From Candidatus Desulfobia pelagia (GTDB taxonomy: Bacteria > Desulfobacterota > Desulfobulbia > Desulfobulbales > SURF-16): a stretch of 35,173 bases of DNA. Position numbers and translations under genes: made by a program. Shown here one piece after another: positions 23,746 through 33,300 of the stretch (the stretch's first letter is position 1; each line of letters begins with the position of its first letter). The notes under the pieces were generated by a model. It worked only from the letters and a program-made list of their open reading frames with translations. It did not search any database and was not told the origin of the DNA. The DNA is taken from NCBI GenBank assembly GCA_014382295.1, contig JACNJZ010000074.1:1-35173 (forward strand). The letters run 5' to 3'.

Positions 23746-26289
23746 ATGTTAAATAAAGTTTTGACCAAAGTGTTTGGTAGTAAAAACGAGCGTGAACTCA
23801 AGAGAATCCAGCCCCTCGTAAATCGCATCAACAAGCTTGAGCCCCAGATGCAGGAGCTTGATGATGCGGCTCTTGTCGCCAAGACAGAAGAATTTAAAGA
23901 GCGTCTGGCCAACGGTGAAACCCTTGATGATCTTCTGCCGGAAGCTTTTGCCGTTGTCAGGGAGACATCTGTCCGGGTCCTGGGGATGCGCCCTTTCGAC
24001 GTTCAGCTCATTGGCGGTATTATTCTTCACGAGGGGAAAATTGCCGAAATGAAAACCGGTGAGGGAAAAACCCTGGTGGCAACTCTTCCTGTTTACCTGA
24101 ATTCTCTGACAGGAAAGGGAGTTCATGTTGTTACGGTCAATGATTACCTGGCCCGGCGCGATCTGGAGTGGATGTCCGGTATATATCATTTTCTTGGTTT
24201 GACAACAGGTGCGATCCTCCATGATATGGATGATGCCACCCGTAAAGCAGCGTATAATGCAGATGTCACCTATGGCACTAACAACGAATTTGGTTTTGAC
24301 TATCTGCGCGATAATATGAAGTTTTCACTGAACGATTTTTGTCAGCGAGACTTTCATTTTGCTATTGTTGATGAGGTTGACTCGATTCTTATTGATGAGG
24401 CCCGTACCCCGCTGATCATATCCGGCCCGGCAGATGTTTCCACGGAACGCTATAACCATGTAAATCAGATAATCTCTCATTTTGAAAATGAGACCCATTA
24501 TACTGTTGATGAGAAGGCAAAGTCTCTGTCAATGTCGGAAGAGGGAGTTGCACTTGGAGAAAAACTTCTGAATGTCGACAACCTGTACGATCCGCAAAAT
24601 ATAGAATGGTTGCATCACCTCAATCAGGCACTTCGGGCCCATAAGCTGTTCAGCCGGGATGTTGATTATCTGGTTCAGAACGGCGAGGTTGTCATCGTCG
24701 ATGAATTTACCGGCCGGACTATGCCGGGGCGGCGGTACAGTGATGGTCTGCATCAGGCTCTTGAGGCTAAAGAAGGTGTCAAGGTTGAGAAAGAAAATCA
24801 GACCATGTCATCCATTACCTTCCAGAATTATTTCCGCATGTATGAAAAACTTGCCGGTATGACCGGTACCGCTGACACAGAGGCGATAGAGTTTAAAAAG
24901 ATTTACGGCCTTGATGTTACCGTTATCCCGACACACCATACAATGGTTCGCGATGATTATGCTGATGTCATTTATAAAAACACCAAGGCGAAATTCCGTG
25001 CTGTTGTCCAAGAGATCAGGAGTCTCCATGAAAAGGGCCAGCCTGTTCTTGTGGGAACAACCAATATAGATGTTTCCGAGATGCTTTCCCGTATGCTTAA
25101 GAAGGAAGGGGTTAAACATTCCGTCTTGAATGCCAAACATCATGAGAAAGAGGCACAGATTATTGCTGAAGCAGGCCATAAAGGCAGGGTGACCCTTGCC
25201 ACAAATATGGCGGGACGAGGAACGGATATCAAGCTTGGTGAAGGTGTTGTTGAGCTGGGAGGGCTGCATATTCTAGGAACGAGCCGTCATGAGTCACGGC
25301 GAATAGATAATCAGCTCCGTGGCCGTTCTGGCCGTCAGGGTGATCCCGGCTCGTCACGGTTTTTCCTTTCCCTTGAAGATGACCTTCTCCGTGTATTCGG
25401 TTCGGATCGTATTTCCAGCATTATGGAGAAGCTCGGAATGGAGGAAGATGAACCCATTGAACACAGCATGATTTCCAAAGCCATTGAAAATGCTCAGCGC
25501 AAGGTGGAGGGACATAACTTCGATATACGTAAACATCTTCTTGAGTATGATGATGTCATGAATGATCAGCGGAAGATAATTTATGACCAACGCCGGGAAG
25601 TTCTTGGCGGAGACGATGTCAGCTATATTGTTGCAGATATGATTGAGGATCTGATCCCTGCAGTTACCATGGAATTTTGTGACGATAAGACGCCGTCTGA
25701 AGATTGGGACTGGGAGGGTATTGCTGAGCGTGTGTCGGCAAATATGGGCCTTGAACTGAACTGGGATGATGAGATTAAAACAGGACTTAAGGCAGAGACC
25801 TTTGAAAAGAAGCTTCTTGAGACAATGGAAGCGGCTTATAAAGCCAGAGAAGAAGAGTTCGGAGCGGAAACCATGCGTCAGCTTGAGCGTTATATTCTTC
25901 TCCAGATGGTGGACAGCCACTGGAAAGATCATCTTCTCGGTATGGATCACCTCAAGGAGGGTATCGGCCTCCGCGGTTATGGTCAGAAGAATCCCCTGGA
26001 TGAGTATAAGAAAGAAGGGTTCAATATGTTCAATGCCATGATTGAGAGGGTCAAGGAGAAGATCGTGTCAACATTGATGCGGGTCCAGTTGGCCCGACAG
26101 GATGAGGTTGAGCAGCTCGAGCAGGAAAAGCGCCGCCAGCGGCAGGAACTGGAAATGAGGCACGGCAGTGAAGCCGGCCTGGATAAGCAGCAGCCGGCAA
26201 AGCGTGAAGGGGATAAGGTTGGCCGCAATGCTTTGTGCCCCTGTGGAAGTGGGAAAAAATACAAACGGTGCTGCGGAAGTACTCAATAA
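23746..26289 (+). CDS. secA: Protein translocase ATPase SecA
   Basis: Motor ATPase of the Sec pathway, driving preproteins through SecYEG. The 847-residue protein has Walker [12 protein letters not shown] (about 102-112), Walker [16 protein letters not shown] (about 208-222), the preprotein cross-linking domain, [16 protein letters not shown] and [12 protein letters not shown] of the second nucleotide domain, the helical scaffold, and the C-terminal zinc-binding SecB-interaction motif [14 protein letters not shown] (about 831-844). AAGGA precedes ATG 23746, 9 bp after the GNAT gene. argJ follows 12 bp later, so the three probably form one operon. Confidence 0.98.
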   Translation: MLNKVLTKVFGSKNERELKRIQPLVNRINKLEPQMQELDDAALVAKTEEFKERLANGETLDDLLPEAFAVVRETSVRVLGMRPFDVQLIGGIILHEGKIAEMKTGEGKTLVATLPVYLNSLTGKGVHVVTVNDYLARRDLEWMSGIYHFLGLTTGAILHDMDDATRKAAYNADVTYGTNNEFGFDYLRDNMKFSLNDFCQRDFHFAIVDEVDSILIDEARTPLIISGPADVSTERYNHVNQIISHFENETHYTVDEKAKSLSMSEEGVALGEKLLNVDNLYDPQNIEWLHHLNQALRAHKLFSRDVDYLVQNGEVVIVDEFTGRTMPGRRYSDGLHQALEAKEGVKVEKENQTMSSITFQNYFRMYEKLAGMTGTADTEAIEFKKIYGLDVTVIPTHHTMVRDDYADVIYKNTKAKFRAVVQEIRSLHEKGQPVLVGTTNIDVSEMLSRMLKKEGVKHSVLNAKHHEKEAQIIAEAGHKGRVTLATNMAGRGTDIKLGEGVVELGGLHILGTSRHESRRIDNQLRGRSGRQGDPGSSRFFLSLEDDLLRVFGSDRISSIMEKLGMEEDEPIEHSMISKAIENAQRKVEGHNFDIRKHLLEYDDVMNDQRKIIYDQRREVLGGDDVSYIVADMIEDLIPAVTMEFCDDKTPSEDWDWEGIAERVSANMGLELNWDDEIKTGLKAETFEKKLLETMEAAYKAREEEFGAETMRQLERYILLQMVDSHWKDHLLGMDHLKEGIGLRGYGQKNPLDEYKKEGFNMFNAMIERVKEKIVSTLMRVQLARQDEVEQLEQEKRRQRQELEMRHGSEAGLDKQQPAKREGDKVGRNALCPCGSGKKYKRCCGSTQ

Positions 26290-26301
26290 TAGAGGGTTTC
26301 T

Positions 26302-27495
26302 ATGACTGCTATTCATGTTCCTGGTTTCAAGGCAGGGGCTGTTAAAGCCGGTATCCGGGGGAAAGATCGCCTCGATGTGGGGCTTATATACTCAGAGGTG
26401 CCGGCAACGGCAGCTGGTGTTTTTACCACAAGCCTGGTGAAAGCGGCCCCTGTTCTTTTAGGAATAAAGCATCTTGAAGGGGGAAAGGCTCAGGCCATTA
26501 TAGTCAATAGTGGAATTGCCAATGCCTGTACCGGAGAAGAGGGTATGGAGCTTGCGTTGACAACAGCTTCCCTGGTTGCTGATTATCTGGATATTGATTC
26601 ATCCCTTGTTCAGGTTTCCTCCACCGGTGTCATTGGCATGCAGCTGGATATCGGAATTTTTGAAAATTGCATGGGGCGCCTTGTTGATGCCCTTGCTGAT
26701 GATGGGCTGACCGACGTTTCCCTGGCTATGATGACCACGGATACCGTTCCCAAAACAGCCAGACGTACGCTGACAATCGATGGTAAAGAAATTGCCCTGG
26801 TCGGTCTGGCTAAAGGTTCCGGGATGATAATGCCGAACATGGCCACCATGCTCAGTTATGTCATGACGGATGCTTCTGTTGCATCAGATGTTCTGTCTGC
26901 AATGCTTCAGAAAAGTGTCAGTCAGTCGTTTAATGCCATCACTGTTGATGGTGATACGAGTACAAACGATACCGTACTTCTCCTGGCCAACGGGGTTGCC
27001 GGAAACTCGCAGTTAACTTCTCTGGATTCTGCTGATGCTGTGCTTTTCCAGCAATGTCTTGATTCTCTGCTTCTTGATCTTGCCCTGCAGATCGTAAAAG
27101 ATGGTGAGGGCGCAACAAAGCTTATCACTGTCCATGTAACGGGTGCCAGGACTATAGAGGATGCGGACAGGGCTGCCAGAACAATCGCCAACTCGAGTCT
27201 TTTTAAAACCGCTTGTTTTGGAGAAGATGCCAACTGGGGTCGTATTATTGCGGCTCTGGGAAGATCAGGGGCTGCCTTTGATGCCTATGATGTGCGTATT
27301 GCCTTTGATGATGTTGTTATGGTGGAAAAGGGTCTGGGGCTTAGCGCAGAACAGGAAGTTCTGGCCACAGCGGTTCTTAAGAAGGATGCCTTTGTGCTGT
27401 CTGTGGATATCGGTGCCGGGTCTTCAGAAAGTAAAGTGCATACCTGTGATTTGAGCATTGATTACATTAAAATCAATGCGGATTATCGGTCCTGA
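26302..27495 (+). CDS. argJ: ArgJ, glutamate/ornithine N-acetyltransferase
   Basis: A 397-residue self-cleaving enzyme of the cyclic arginine pathway that moves the acetyl group from N-acetylornithine to glutamate. The cleavage site and nucleophile are Ala181-Thr182 in MPNMATMLSY; also seen are GSGMIMPN, VDGDTSTNDTV and the CFGEDANWGRI block. Whether it can also use acetyl-CoA (bifunctional type) cannot be read from sequence; the separate GNAT synthase upstream suggests it may be monofunctional. Start ATG 26302 follows secA by 12 bp. Confidence 0.96.
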   Translation: MTAIHVPGFKAGAVKAGIRGKDRLDVGLIYSEVPATAAGVFTTSLVKAAPVLLGIKHLEGGKAQAIIVNSGIANACTGEEGMELALTTASLVADYLDIDSSLVQVSSTGVIGMQLDIGIFENCMGRLVDALADDGLTDVSLAMMTTDTVPKTARRTLTIDGKEIALVGLAKGSGMIMPNMATMLSYVMTDASVASDVLSAMLQKSVSQSFNAITVDGDTSTNDTVLLLANGVAGNSQLTSLDSADAVLFQQCLDSLLLDLALQIVKDGEGATKLITVHVTGARTIEDADRAARTIANSSLFKTACFGEDANWGRIIAALGRSGAAFDAYDVRIAFDDVVMVEKGLGLSAEQEVLATAVLKKDAFVLSVDIGAGSSESKVHTCDLSIDYIKINADYRS

Positions 27496-27505
27496 GAAAA
27501 AATCT

Positions 27506-27578
27506 CACAGAGGCACAGAGATTGCTTTTGATTTCGGATTGCGGAAAAACTATAAAATAGCCACATTCCGAAATCAAC
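27506..27578. repeat. Composite intergenic repeat: CACAGAG tract plus inverted GATTTCGG units
   Basis: CACAGAGGCACAGAG (27506-27520), then GATTTCGGATTGCGG (about 27530-27544), an AT-rich core and the inverted TTCCGAAATC (27566-27575). It mixes the GGATTTC unit found at 6055 and the GGATTGC unit of the array at 31981. The right end supplies the TGA stop of ribF (27574-27576). It lies between convergent argJ and ribF. Confidence 0.8.
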
Positions 27579-28548
27579 GATTGTACCTTTCTTCGCAGGA
27601 AAGGAGGATTTCCTTTTGGGCATCTTCCAGGACCTGCTTGGCCTGTTTGACATCCTCGCCTATCTGTCTGGCCAGTTCCTCCGGGCCTGAAAATTTATGC
27701 TCGCCACGCAGGAAACGCAGCAGGTTTATCTTGATCGGTTTGCCGTAGATATCCTGGTTGAAATCAAAGATATGCGTTTCTGCTGATAGTTTTCCATCTC
27801 CAAATGTCGGGTTGTAGCCGATGTTGAGGACGCCGCCATAGCATTTCCCGTCATAGATAACCTGTGTTACATATACCCCGTGTTTAGGGCAGAGATCCTC
27901 GGAGGAGATATCGAGATTGGCCGTGGGAAAACCAAGCTGGGCACCGCCTCTTTGTTTCCCGATTTTTACCTCTCCGCGAATTTGATAGGGGCGGCCGAGA
28001 AGGGCTTTCACATCCATCATCCTTCCTTCCTTGACCAGTTCTCTGACCTTGGTACTGCTGGCCAGCACTCCATCGACATAGTAAGGCTCAACAACGGAGA
28101 CAGGGAAACCTTTTTTGTAGCCCTGGTCCTTTAGAAATGAGATGTCTCCCTCACGCCCCTTGCCAAAGGCATAGTCATATCCGACAACAAGTTCTTTAAC
28201 ACCTATGGTCTTAATCAGAACGTCATCGACGAACTCTTCAGCAGGAGTTGCCGCAAAGGGCTTGGTGAAAGGAATGATGATCAAAACATCAATTCCTGCC
28301 ATTTCAATCAGTTCTCTTTTCTGTTCACAGTTCGATATGAGTTTGAGGCCGGAGTCAGGCCGCACAACCTGAAGAGGATGGGGGGTGAAGGTGATAGCGA
28401 CACTCGTACCTTGTTGCTGGTAAGCTTTGCTGACAACTTCTGAAAAAAGGATCTGGTGGCCGAGGTGGACACCGTCAAAGTTGCCGATGGTCACACAGGA
28501 ATTGGGAAATGGTTTTTTTATCTCTGTGAGATCAACATATATTTCCAT
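27574..28548 (-). CDS. ribF: Bifunctional riboflavin kinase / FAD synthetase
   Basis: Makes FMN and FAD from riboflavin. The 324-residue protein has the N-terminal nucleotidyltransferase (CVTIGNFDGVHLGHQ at about 19-33; VGYDYAFGKGREGD near 120; STKVRELV near 165) and the C-terminal riboflavin kinase (RGGAQLGFPTANLD near 198; GVLNIGYNPTFGD near 235; ETHIFDF near 258). The start at 28548 has no obvious ribosome site. Its stop TGA is formed by a GATTTCGG repeat unit, so the last codons may be repeat-derived. The gene stands alone on the minus strand. Confidence 0.96.
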   Translation of the reverse strand: MEIYVDLTEIKKPFPNSCVTIGNFDGVHLGHQILFSEVVSKAYQQQGTSVAITFTPHPLQVVRPDSGLKLISNCEQKRELIEMAGIDVLIIIPFTKPFAATPAEEFVDDVLIKTIGVKELVVGYDYAFGKGREGDISFLKDQGYKKGFPVSVVEPYYVDGVLASSTKVRELVKEGRMMDVKALLGRPYQIRGEVKIGKQRGGAQLGFPTANLDISSEDLCPKHGVYVTQVIYDGKCYGGVLNIGYNPTFGDGKLSAETHIFDFNQDIYGKPIKINLLRFLRGEHKFSGPEELARQIGEDVKQAKQVLEDAQKEILLSCEERYNR

Positions 28549-28680
28549 GAAACAGATGTCTCCTGATGGGGTTTACTCAAATACTCAAGGTGGCCTTTGC
28601 AGTAGTCTCAATAGTAACTCTGGGAAGCTATGTTGTATACCATACGTTTTCGTTTGTTAATCCTTTTTTGTTGAAAAATC

Positions 28681-28709
28681 TTGACAAAAAGCCCAGGAAA
28701 TATTTAAAG
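28681..28709 (+). promoter_or_regulatory. Promoter for tRNA-Leu
   Basis: TTGACA (28681-28686) with 17-bp spacing to TTAAAG (28704-28709), or TTTAAA with 16 bp; predicted start about 10 bases before the mature tRNA at 28727. Confidence 0.65.
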
Positions 28710-28726
28710 TCTTCTATTCACAATGT

Positions 28727-28813
28727 GCCGAAGTGGCGGAACTGGTAGACGCGCTAGGTTCAGGGTCTAGTGGGAGTATTCCTGTGCGAGTTCGAGTCTC
28801 GCCTTCGGCACCA
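28727..28813 (+). tRNA. tRNA-Leu (anticodon CAG)
   Basis: An 87-nt class II tRNA. Acceptor stem GCCGAAG/CTTCGGC, D-arm with TGGTAGACGCGC, anticodon arm CTAGG-TTCAGGG-TCTAG with CAG at the loop centre, long variable arm GGGAG-TATT-CCTG, T-arm GCGAG-TTCGAGT-CTCGC, discriminator A and an encoded CCA. It reads CUG leucine codons. It has its own promoter and terminator. Confidence 0.97.
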
Positions 28814-28828
28814 TTGAAAATAAAAATT

Positions 28829-28870
28829 AAAAGCCCGTAATCATAATAAACTGATTACGGGCTTTTTTTT
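28829..28870 (+). terminator. Intrinsic terminator after tRNA-Leu
   Basis: Perfect 12-bp stem AGCCCGTAATCA / TGATTACGGGCT with an 8-base loop (TAATAAAC), followed by a run of T. Confidence 0.93.
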
Positions 28871-29055
28871 CGTCCATTTTTAGAGTGGTTATAACAGGCC
28901 ATGGGCAAAAAAAGGAAGGTGAAAGCCTTGCTGTTTTTTACACAAGTTTCTATTGTAGCACGGAAATGGGTGGCATTATGTGATGAAATGATGATGCCAT
29001 ACCTTATGGTAGTCCTGATATTCAGATACTCCATCATTATCAAAAGGCAAGAGTA

Positions 29056-30987
29056 TTGTTCTGTCCAAAATGTCAAACCCGGAATGTTTCCCACGGAAAA
29101 TATTGTCATAGGTGTGGGAGCCGTTTGCGATCAAGGGGGGAGGGGTCATCCCATCTGGTGCAATGGCTTTTGGGGGCATTTTTTCTTGTTCTCGGAAGTG
29201 CTTTGTTTTTTTTCTTTCAGCAGTCGTCTTCCCCTGAGTCTCCTGTTTTGAATGTGTCCGAGAAAGGTATTCTTCCTGAAAAAAAATTACCAGAGGACTC
29301 CAGTGTTAACGGAAAAGTCGGGGAAGTAAGCGGAGCAGTTCAGGGAAATAATATTGGTAGTATCCTTTCAGTGCCGGAGGCGACAAAGGTACTCCCTTTT
29401 TTCGGAAGTGACAATAAACAGGAAATGGCGCCTCCCAAAATACCCCTGGCAGGGGAAGTCAGGATGTATGACCAGCATGGCAATGAAATTGCCTCGGTTA
29501 AGAGTCTTGTTTTGTCAGGAGGGTTTGTTGCGTTGCCTCGGCGTGCCTGTCTGGGGGCTGTTGACTGGCAGTTTGGCGCATACAGTGATCGAAAAGTGCG
29601 TCCTATTCGCGATGGAATATGGCGAGCGGGTGATGAAGTCGGATTATGGCGTATTGCCGGCAATGCAAAAGAAAGCATAGCGTTAACCCCATGGGATTCC
29701 GCCATGGCGCTGTCCTGGCTTTCTCTTCAGTCTGGTCGGGTTATCGCTGAAGTGGCGGTCAGGGTGGAAATGAACCAGGGGGATATTGTCTCTCTTGCCA
29801 TTCCGGAAGAAGTGGCATCTCCGGGTGTGTTTTTGCAGAACGGTAATGTTGTCGGCTGGACTTTTGGAGAATGGCTGGGGGGCGGCTATCTGTGGAATCG
29901 CGCTGTTCCAAGAGAGAATGAACTTCATTCTGATGTCCCCATGTTTTATGCCGCTACTTTTGCCGGTGGACGAGAAGAGCAGTTTGCCCGGGCAATTCTT
30001 ATGGATGAGGAAACGCCTGCTTTTGAGAGGCTGCAGGCGTTTTTGAAGGGGATTTACTTGCCGGCTAAACTTCTCAGAGAGGATACCCCTGAGCGGTTGT
30101 ATATTGAGAATATAATGGCCGACATCCGTTATCTTGCGCAGTTGATGCGGTATCATGGAGAGGCGGCGAAGCTTGCCAGTTTTGCTGATCCAGGAGTGTT
30201 TTCAGTTGTTGCAGATATGGAATTATTGAAAATTACTGTTGCCGCTGTCAGTGAGTCAAGTGGTTATGAGCAGGCGGTCCTTTTTGTTGAAAATGTCAGG
30301 GAATATTTTCCAGCAGTACCTGATGCCGCAGAAATTTCGGTGATGCATTTGTATCTTTATAAAGCATGGATCGGGCATGTGCTTGATGAGAAAGATGCGG
30401 ATGCCGGGTGGTATGTGTATATGAAGAGTATGGATGTTTTTCCTGATGATCCGGAATTACATCTTGCCGGAGTTGAGCTGGCATTGCTTGAAAATGACTG
30501 GAAGACTGCCGAAACTCTGCTTTATCAGAGAGACTATCCCGGTACTTTAAGGCAAAGAATTGATATGCTGGCTGCCAGGATCTCGGAGTTGAAAAAAGAG
30601 GAAGGGAGTGTTGTTGTTCGTTTTCCTGCGGGGGCCTCCCGAATCCCGGTCGTGGCACATGTAAACGGCAGGAAGGATATTGATTTCCTGGTGGATACCG
30701 GCGCGACCCTTGTTACGGTTCCGGTGTCACTCCTGGGCGCCCTTGGTATTGAAATTGATAATGACACCCCTCGCCGTATGGTGGCAACAGCGGGAGGTTT
30801 GAAGGAAGCCTGGGAGGTGAACCTTTCATCCATTGAGCTGGGAGGGTGGATTGTCTATGACCTCAAGGCTATGGCAATGGATATCCCGTATCATAGCCAG
30901 ACAGGTCTTCTTGGCCTTAATTTCCTTGAAAAGTTCAGAATGGATTTGAATACGGAAAAAGGTATTCTGCTCCTGGAGCCCTTGTAA
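29056..30987 (+). CDS. Zinc-ribbon, membrane-anchored retropepsin-like aspartic protease
   Basis: A 643-residue multidomain protein. A zinc ribbon at the very N-terminus (CPKC at 3-6 and CHRCG at 17-21) is followed by one membrane helix (about 34-55), a long extracytoplasmic region with TPR-like helices (about 430-500) and a C-terminal clan AA aspartic protease with the DTGAT active site (Asp547) and a GLLGLNFLEKFRMDL ending typical of retropepsin-like bacterial proteases. A single Asp motif implies a dimeric enzyme. The TTG start at 29056 is the first start after an in-frame stop and gives the expected zinc-ribbon N-terminus. The stop directly abuts the rhomboid ATG, so the two proteases are coupled. 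Substrates unknown; a role in envelope proteolysis is inferred. Confidence 0.82.
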   Translation: MFCPKCQTRNVSHGKYCHRCGSRLRSRGEGSSHLVQWLLGAFFLVLGSALFFFFQQSSSPESPVLNVSEKGILPEKKLPEDSSVNGKVGEVSGAVQGNNIGSILSVPEATKVLPFFGSDNKQEMAPPKIPLAGEVRMYDQHGNEIASVKSLVLSGGFVALPRRACLGAVDWQFGAYSDRKVRPIRDGIWRAGDEVGLWRIAGNAKESIALTPWDSAMALSWLSLQSGRVIAEVAVRVEMNQGDIVSLAIPEEVASPGVFLQNGNVVGWTFGEWLGGGYLWNRAVPRENELHSDVPMFYAATFAGGREEQFARAILMDEETPAFERLQAFLKGIYLPAKLLREDTPERLYIENIMADIRYLAQLMRYHGEAAKLASFADPGVFSVVADMELLKITVAAVSESSGYEQAVLFVENVREYFPAVPDAAEISVMHLYLYKAWIGHVLDEKDADAGWYVYMKSMDVFPDDPELHLAGVELALLENDWKTAETLLYQRDYPGTLRQRIDMLAARISELKKEEGSVVVRFPAGASRIPVVAHVNGRKDIDFLVDTGATLVTVPVSLLGALGIEIDNDTPRRMVATAGGLKEAWEVNLSSIELGGWIVYDLKAMAMDIPYHSQTGLLGLNFLEKFRMDLNTEKGILLLEPL

Positions 30988-31890
30988 ATGGGTACTGCAA
31001 ATTTTCTCACAGAAACCGTTGCCGGCTGGACGGCAAATTATCAGCAGGCCTATCTCTGGTCGCTTGTTTTGCATTCCGCTCATATAGAGCACGATCTGAA
31101 ACCTTATGATGGCGGGTGGAATATCAGTGTTGATGAAGATATGGTCGGTGCGGCCGTGGGTGAGCTCGAGGCTTATGAGTATGAAAATCAAAACTGGCCG
31201 CCTCCCAAAAATGAACCGGAAAGCCTGCTTTCTTTTCGAAAAAGGCATCCTCCTACTGTTTTACTCATGGGGCTTCTTGTTCTTTTTTTCAGTCAAACAG
31301 GACCATGGTCTTCTCATGGGTTATGGTTTCAGGCAGGATCTGTCGACAGTGTCAGGATAAAAGCCCATTCAGAATGGTGGCGGTTGGTAACCGGCCTGAC
31401 TCTACATGCAGATGCTGTTCATCTGATGGGGAATGTTATTATCGGTGGAATCATAATCCATTTTCTCTGTAAGATCCTGGGAAGCGGTCTTGGCTGGTTT
31501 CTTGTTGTTCTTGTGGGTTTGAGCGGTAATGCCATGAATATTTTTATTCGTGATGCGGCCCATCTGGCCGTTGGATTCTCAACTTCTGTTTTTGGTGTTG
31601 TCGGGCTGTTAAGCGGCCTGGAGATGAAGAGGGGGTTTAATGTGAAAGCCATGCTTCTTCCTTTTGGGGCGGGTGTCAGCCTGTTGGCCATGCTTGGGTC
31701 TGAAGGTGCGAGAACAGATCTTGGAGCCCATTTCTGGGGGCTTTTCTGCGGTATTTTTCTTGGTTTTTCTCTTGCCTCTTTTCCGTCTTTCCTGAAATGG
31801 AGTGCAACCATTCCTCGCCAGTTTTTCTTCTTTGCCATAGCCGCTGCAATTGTTGTCTGCAGTTGGTGGTTGGCACTCATGCGCATATGA
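30988..31890 (+). CDS. Rhomboid-family intramembrane serine protease
   Basis: A 300-residue polytopic protein with a cytosolic N-terminal domain of about 85 residues (its function is unknown) and six or seven helices. Rhomboid signatures are HLMGNVIIGG (the H/N of helix 2, near 150), GFSTSVFGVVG with the catalytic Ser (about 197), and LGAHFWGLFCG with the catalytic His (about 249). It cleaves membrane proteins within the bilayer. The ATG follows the stop of the aspartic protease with no gap (TAAATG), implying co-translation and a joint role. Confidence 0.9.
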   Translation: MGTANFLTETVAGWTANYQQAYLWSLVLHSAHIEHDLKPYDGGWNISVDEDMVGAAVGELEAYEYENQNWPPPKNEPESLLSFRKRHPPTVLLMGLLVLFFSQTGPWSSHGLWFQAGSVDSVRIKAHSEWWRLVTGLTLHADAVHLMGNVIIGGIIIHFLCKILGSGLGWFLVVLVGLSGNAMNIFIRDAAHLAVGFSTSVFGVVGLLSGLEMKRGFNVKAMLLPFGAGVSLLAMLGSEGARTDLGAHFWGLFCGIFLGFSLASFPSFLKWSATIPRQFFFFAIAAAIVVCSWWLALMRI

Positions 31891-31965
31891 TATGTGACAC
31901 ATCCAGGCTGCCTGTATTGTTTTCGTAAGAGAGAAATGGAAATAGCTTGAAATTAAAGGGGAAAT

Positions 31966-32083
31966 AGAGGACATTATGCCATTGCGGATTGCGGATTGCG
32001 GATTGCGGATTGCGGATTGCGGATTGCGGATTGCGGATTGCGGATTGCGGATTGCGGATTGCGGATTGGAGCTCATGTCCTCT
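31966..32083 (+). repeat. Heptamer array (ATTGCGG)x12 within a 9-bp inverted repeat
   Basis: Twelve perfect ATTGCGG units (31981-32064) plus a partial one. AGAGGACAT (31966-31974) and its exact complement ATGTCCTCT (32075-32083) frame the array. It is the longest heptamer array in the window and lies between rhomboid and hflK, both rightward, about 80 bp before the hflK start. Open frames on its minus strand are repeat artefacts. Confidence 0.97.
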
Positions 32084-32166
32084 GTGACTTTTCGTCATTG
32101 CTTCAAAATTTCAGGTTTTCACTCCTTTGTCAAAATTAAAACTCATTAAAATCACAGGAAATTATT

Positions 32167-33270
32167 ATGTCATCTGAGAACCAACAACCCCCCTGGGGAA
32201 AAAAGAATAGCCCTGGCTCACCTGAAGAGGTGCTAGCGGCTCTGTTCAAGAAGATTAAGGAAATGTTTGAAGGTGGTGGAGGCAACAAAGGAGGGCAGGG
32301 TGGTGAGAGCCCGGGTCAGTCTTCTCCTCCTAATATGTGGGCTGGTCTGATAAAGGTGCTGGTCGTCATAGGAGTCCTGTTCCTGGTTAATGTTGTCTAT
32401 TCTTCGTTTTATACCATTGAGCCTGGAGAGAAGGGTGTTGTCCTTCGCTTTGGCAAGTTTAATAAACTGACTTCTTCGGGGCTTAATTTTAAAATGCCTC
32501 TGATTGATGAGGTGGTCAAGGTCGATGTGGAAGCTGTGCGAAAACAAGAGTTTGGTTTCCGTACCCGTATTCCTGGCCAGAAAACAGTGTACACAAATAA
32601 AGGGTATGATCCAGAATCGCTCATGCTTACTGGAGATAAAAATGTCATTGATGTCGAATGGATTGTTCAATACAAGATTCAGGATCCCTTCAATTTTATC
32701 TATAAGGTCCGGAATGTTGATCAGGCGGTGAGGGATGTCTCTGAAAATGTAACCCGACGCGTTGTTGGCAATCAGAATTTTGATTATGTGCTCAGTAACC
32801 GTGAGATCCTCGAGGCAGCAACGGCCAGGGAACTTCAGGCAACACTCAATGACTATAAAAGCGGTGTGAAAATTGTTGCTGTAAAGCTGCAGGATGTCAA
32901 TCCTCCTGAACAGGTTAAGCCGGCTTTTAACGAAGTAAATGAGGCCGATCAGGATATGAAGCGTCTTGTGAACGAGGCGGAACAGACATACAATCAGATT
33001 GTTCCCAAGGCGAGAGGAACAGCGAAGAGAGTTCTTGAGGAGGCCCATGGCTATGCCGTGGAGCGGACAAATCTCGCTAAGGGTGAGGCGAATCGTTTCC
33101 TTGCAGTACTTACTGAGTATGAGAAGGCTGAGGAGGTAACCAGAAAAAGGATGTATCTGGAGATGATGCAGCAGGTGCTGCCATCGGTTACAGAGGTGTA
33201 TCTCATCGATAAGGATCAGCGTTCTCTTCTGCCGCTTCTTGATTTGACAGGAAACCGGAAAAAGAATTAA
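32167..33270 (+). CDS. hflK: HflK, SPFH/band-7 membrane protein
   Basis: Subunit of the HflKC complex, which forms large cages in the inner membrane around FtsH and modulates its proteolysis. The 367-residue protein has the typical Gly/Pro-rich cytosolic N-terminus (about 1-55), one membrane helix (about 58-78), then the SPFH domain (FYTIEPGEKGVVLRFGKF onwards) and the helical region with VEAVRKQEFGFRT, KLQDVNPPEQVKPAFNEV and the coiled coil that follows. An AGGAA ribosome site precedes ATG 32167. hflC follows after 30 bp. Confidence 0.96.
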   Translation: MSSENQQPPWGKKNSPGSPEEVLAALFKKIKEMFEGGGGNKGGQGGESPGQSSPPNMWAGLIKVLVVIGVLFLVNVVYSSFYTIEPGEKGVVLRFGKFNKLTSSGLNFKMPLIDEVVKVDVEAVRKQEFGFRTRIPGQKTVYTNKGYDPESLMLTGDKNVIDVEWIVQYKIQDPFNFIYKVRNVDQAVRDVSENVTRRVVGNQNFDYVLSNREILEAATARELQATLNDYKSGVKIVAVKLQDVNPPEQVKPAFNEVNEADQDMKRLVNEAEQTYNQIVPKARGTAKRVLEEAHGYAVERTNLAKGEANRFLAVLTEYEKAEEVTRKRMYLEMMQQVLPSVTEVYLIDKDQRSLLPLLDLTGNRKKN

Positions 33271-33300
33271 CAAAATAGATAGAATCTTGGAGAAAACATA

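Noticed and set aside
28901-29251. Forward frame between tRNA-Leu and the aspartic protease gene
   Set aside because: It overlaps the zinc-ribbon start of the better supported gene in another frame, and has irregular composition.
31609-32098. Minus-strand open frames encoding repeated NPQSAIR peptides
   Set aside because: They are translations of the ATTGCGG heptamer array; the 7-bp period in three frames yields an artificial 7-residue repeat. No ribosome site or homology.
32233-33273. 346-residue minus-strand frame opposite hflK
   Set aside because: Antisense of a certain hflK gene; no recognisable domain or start signal.
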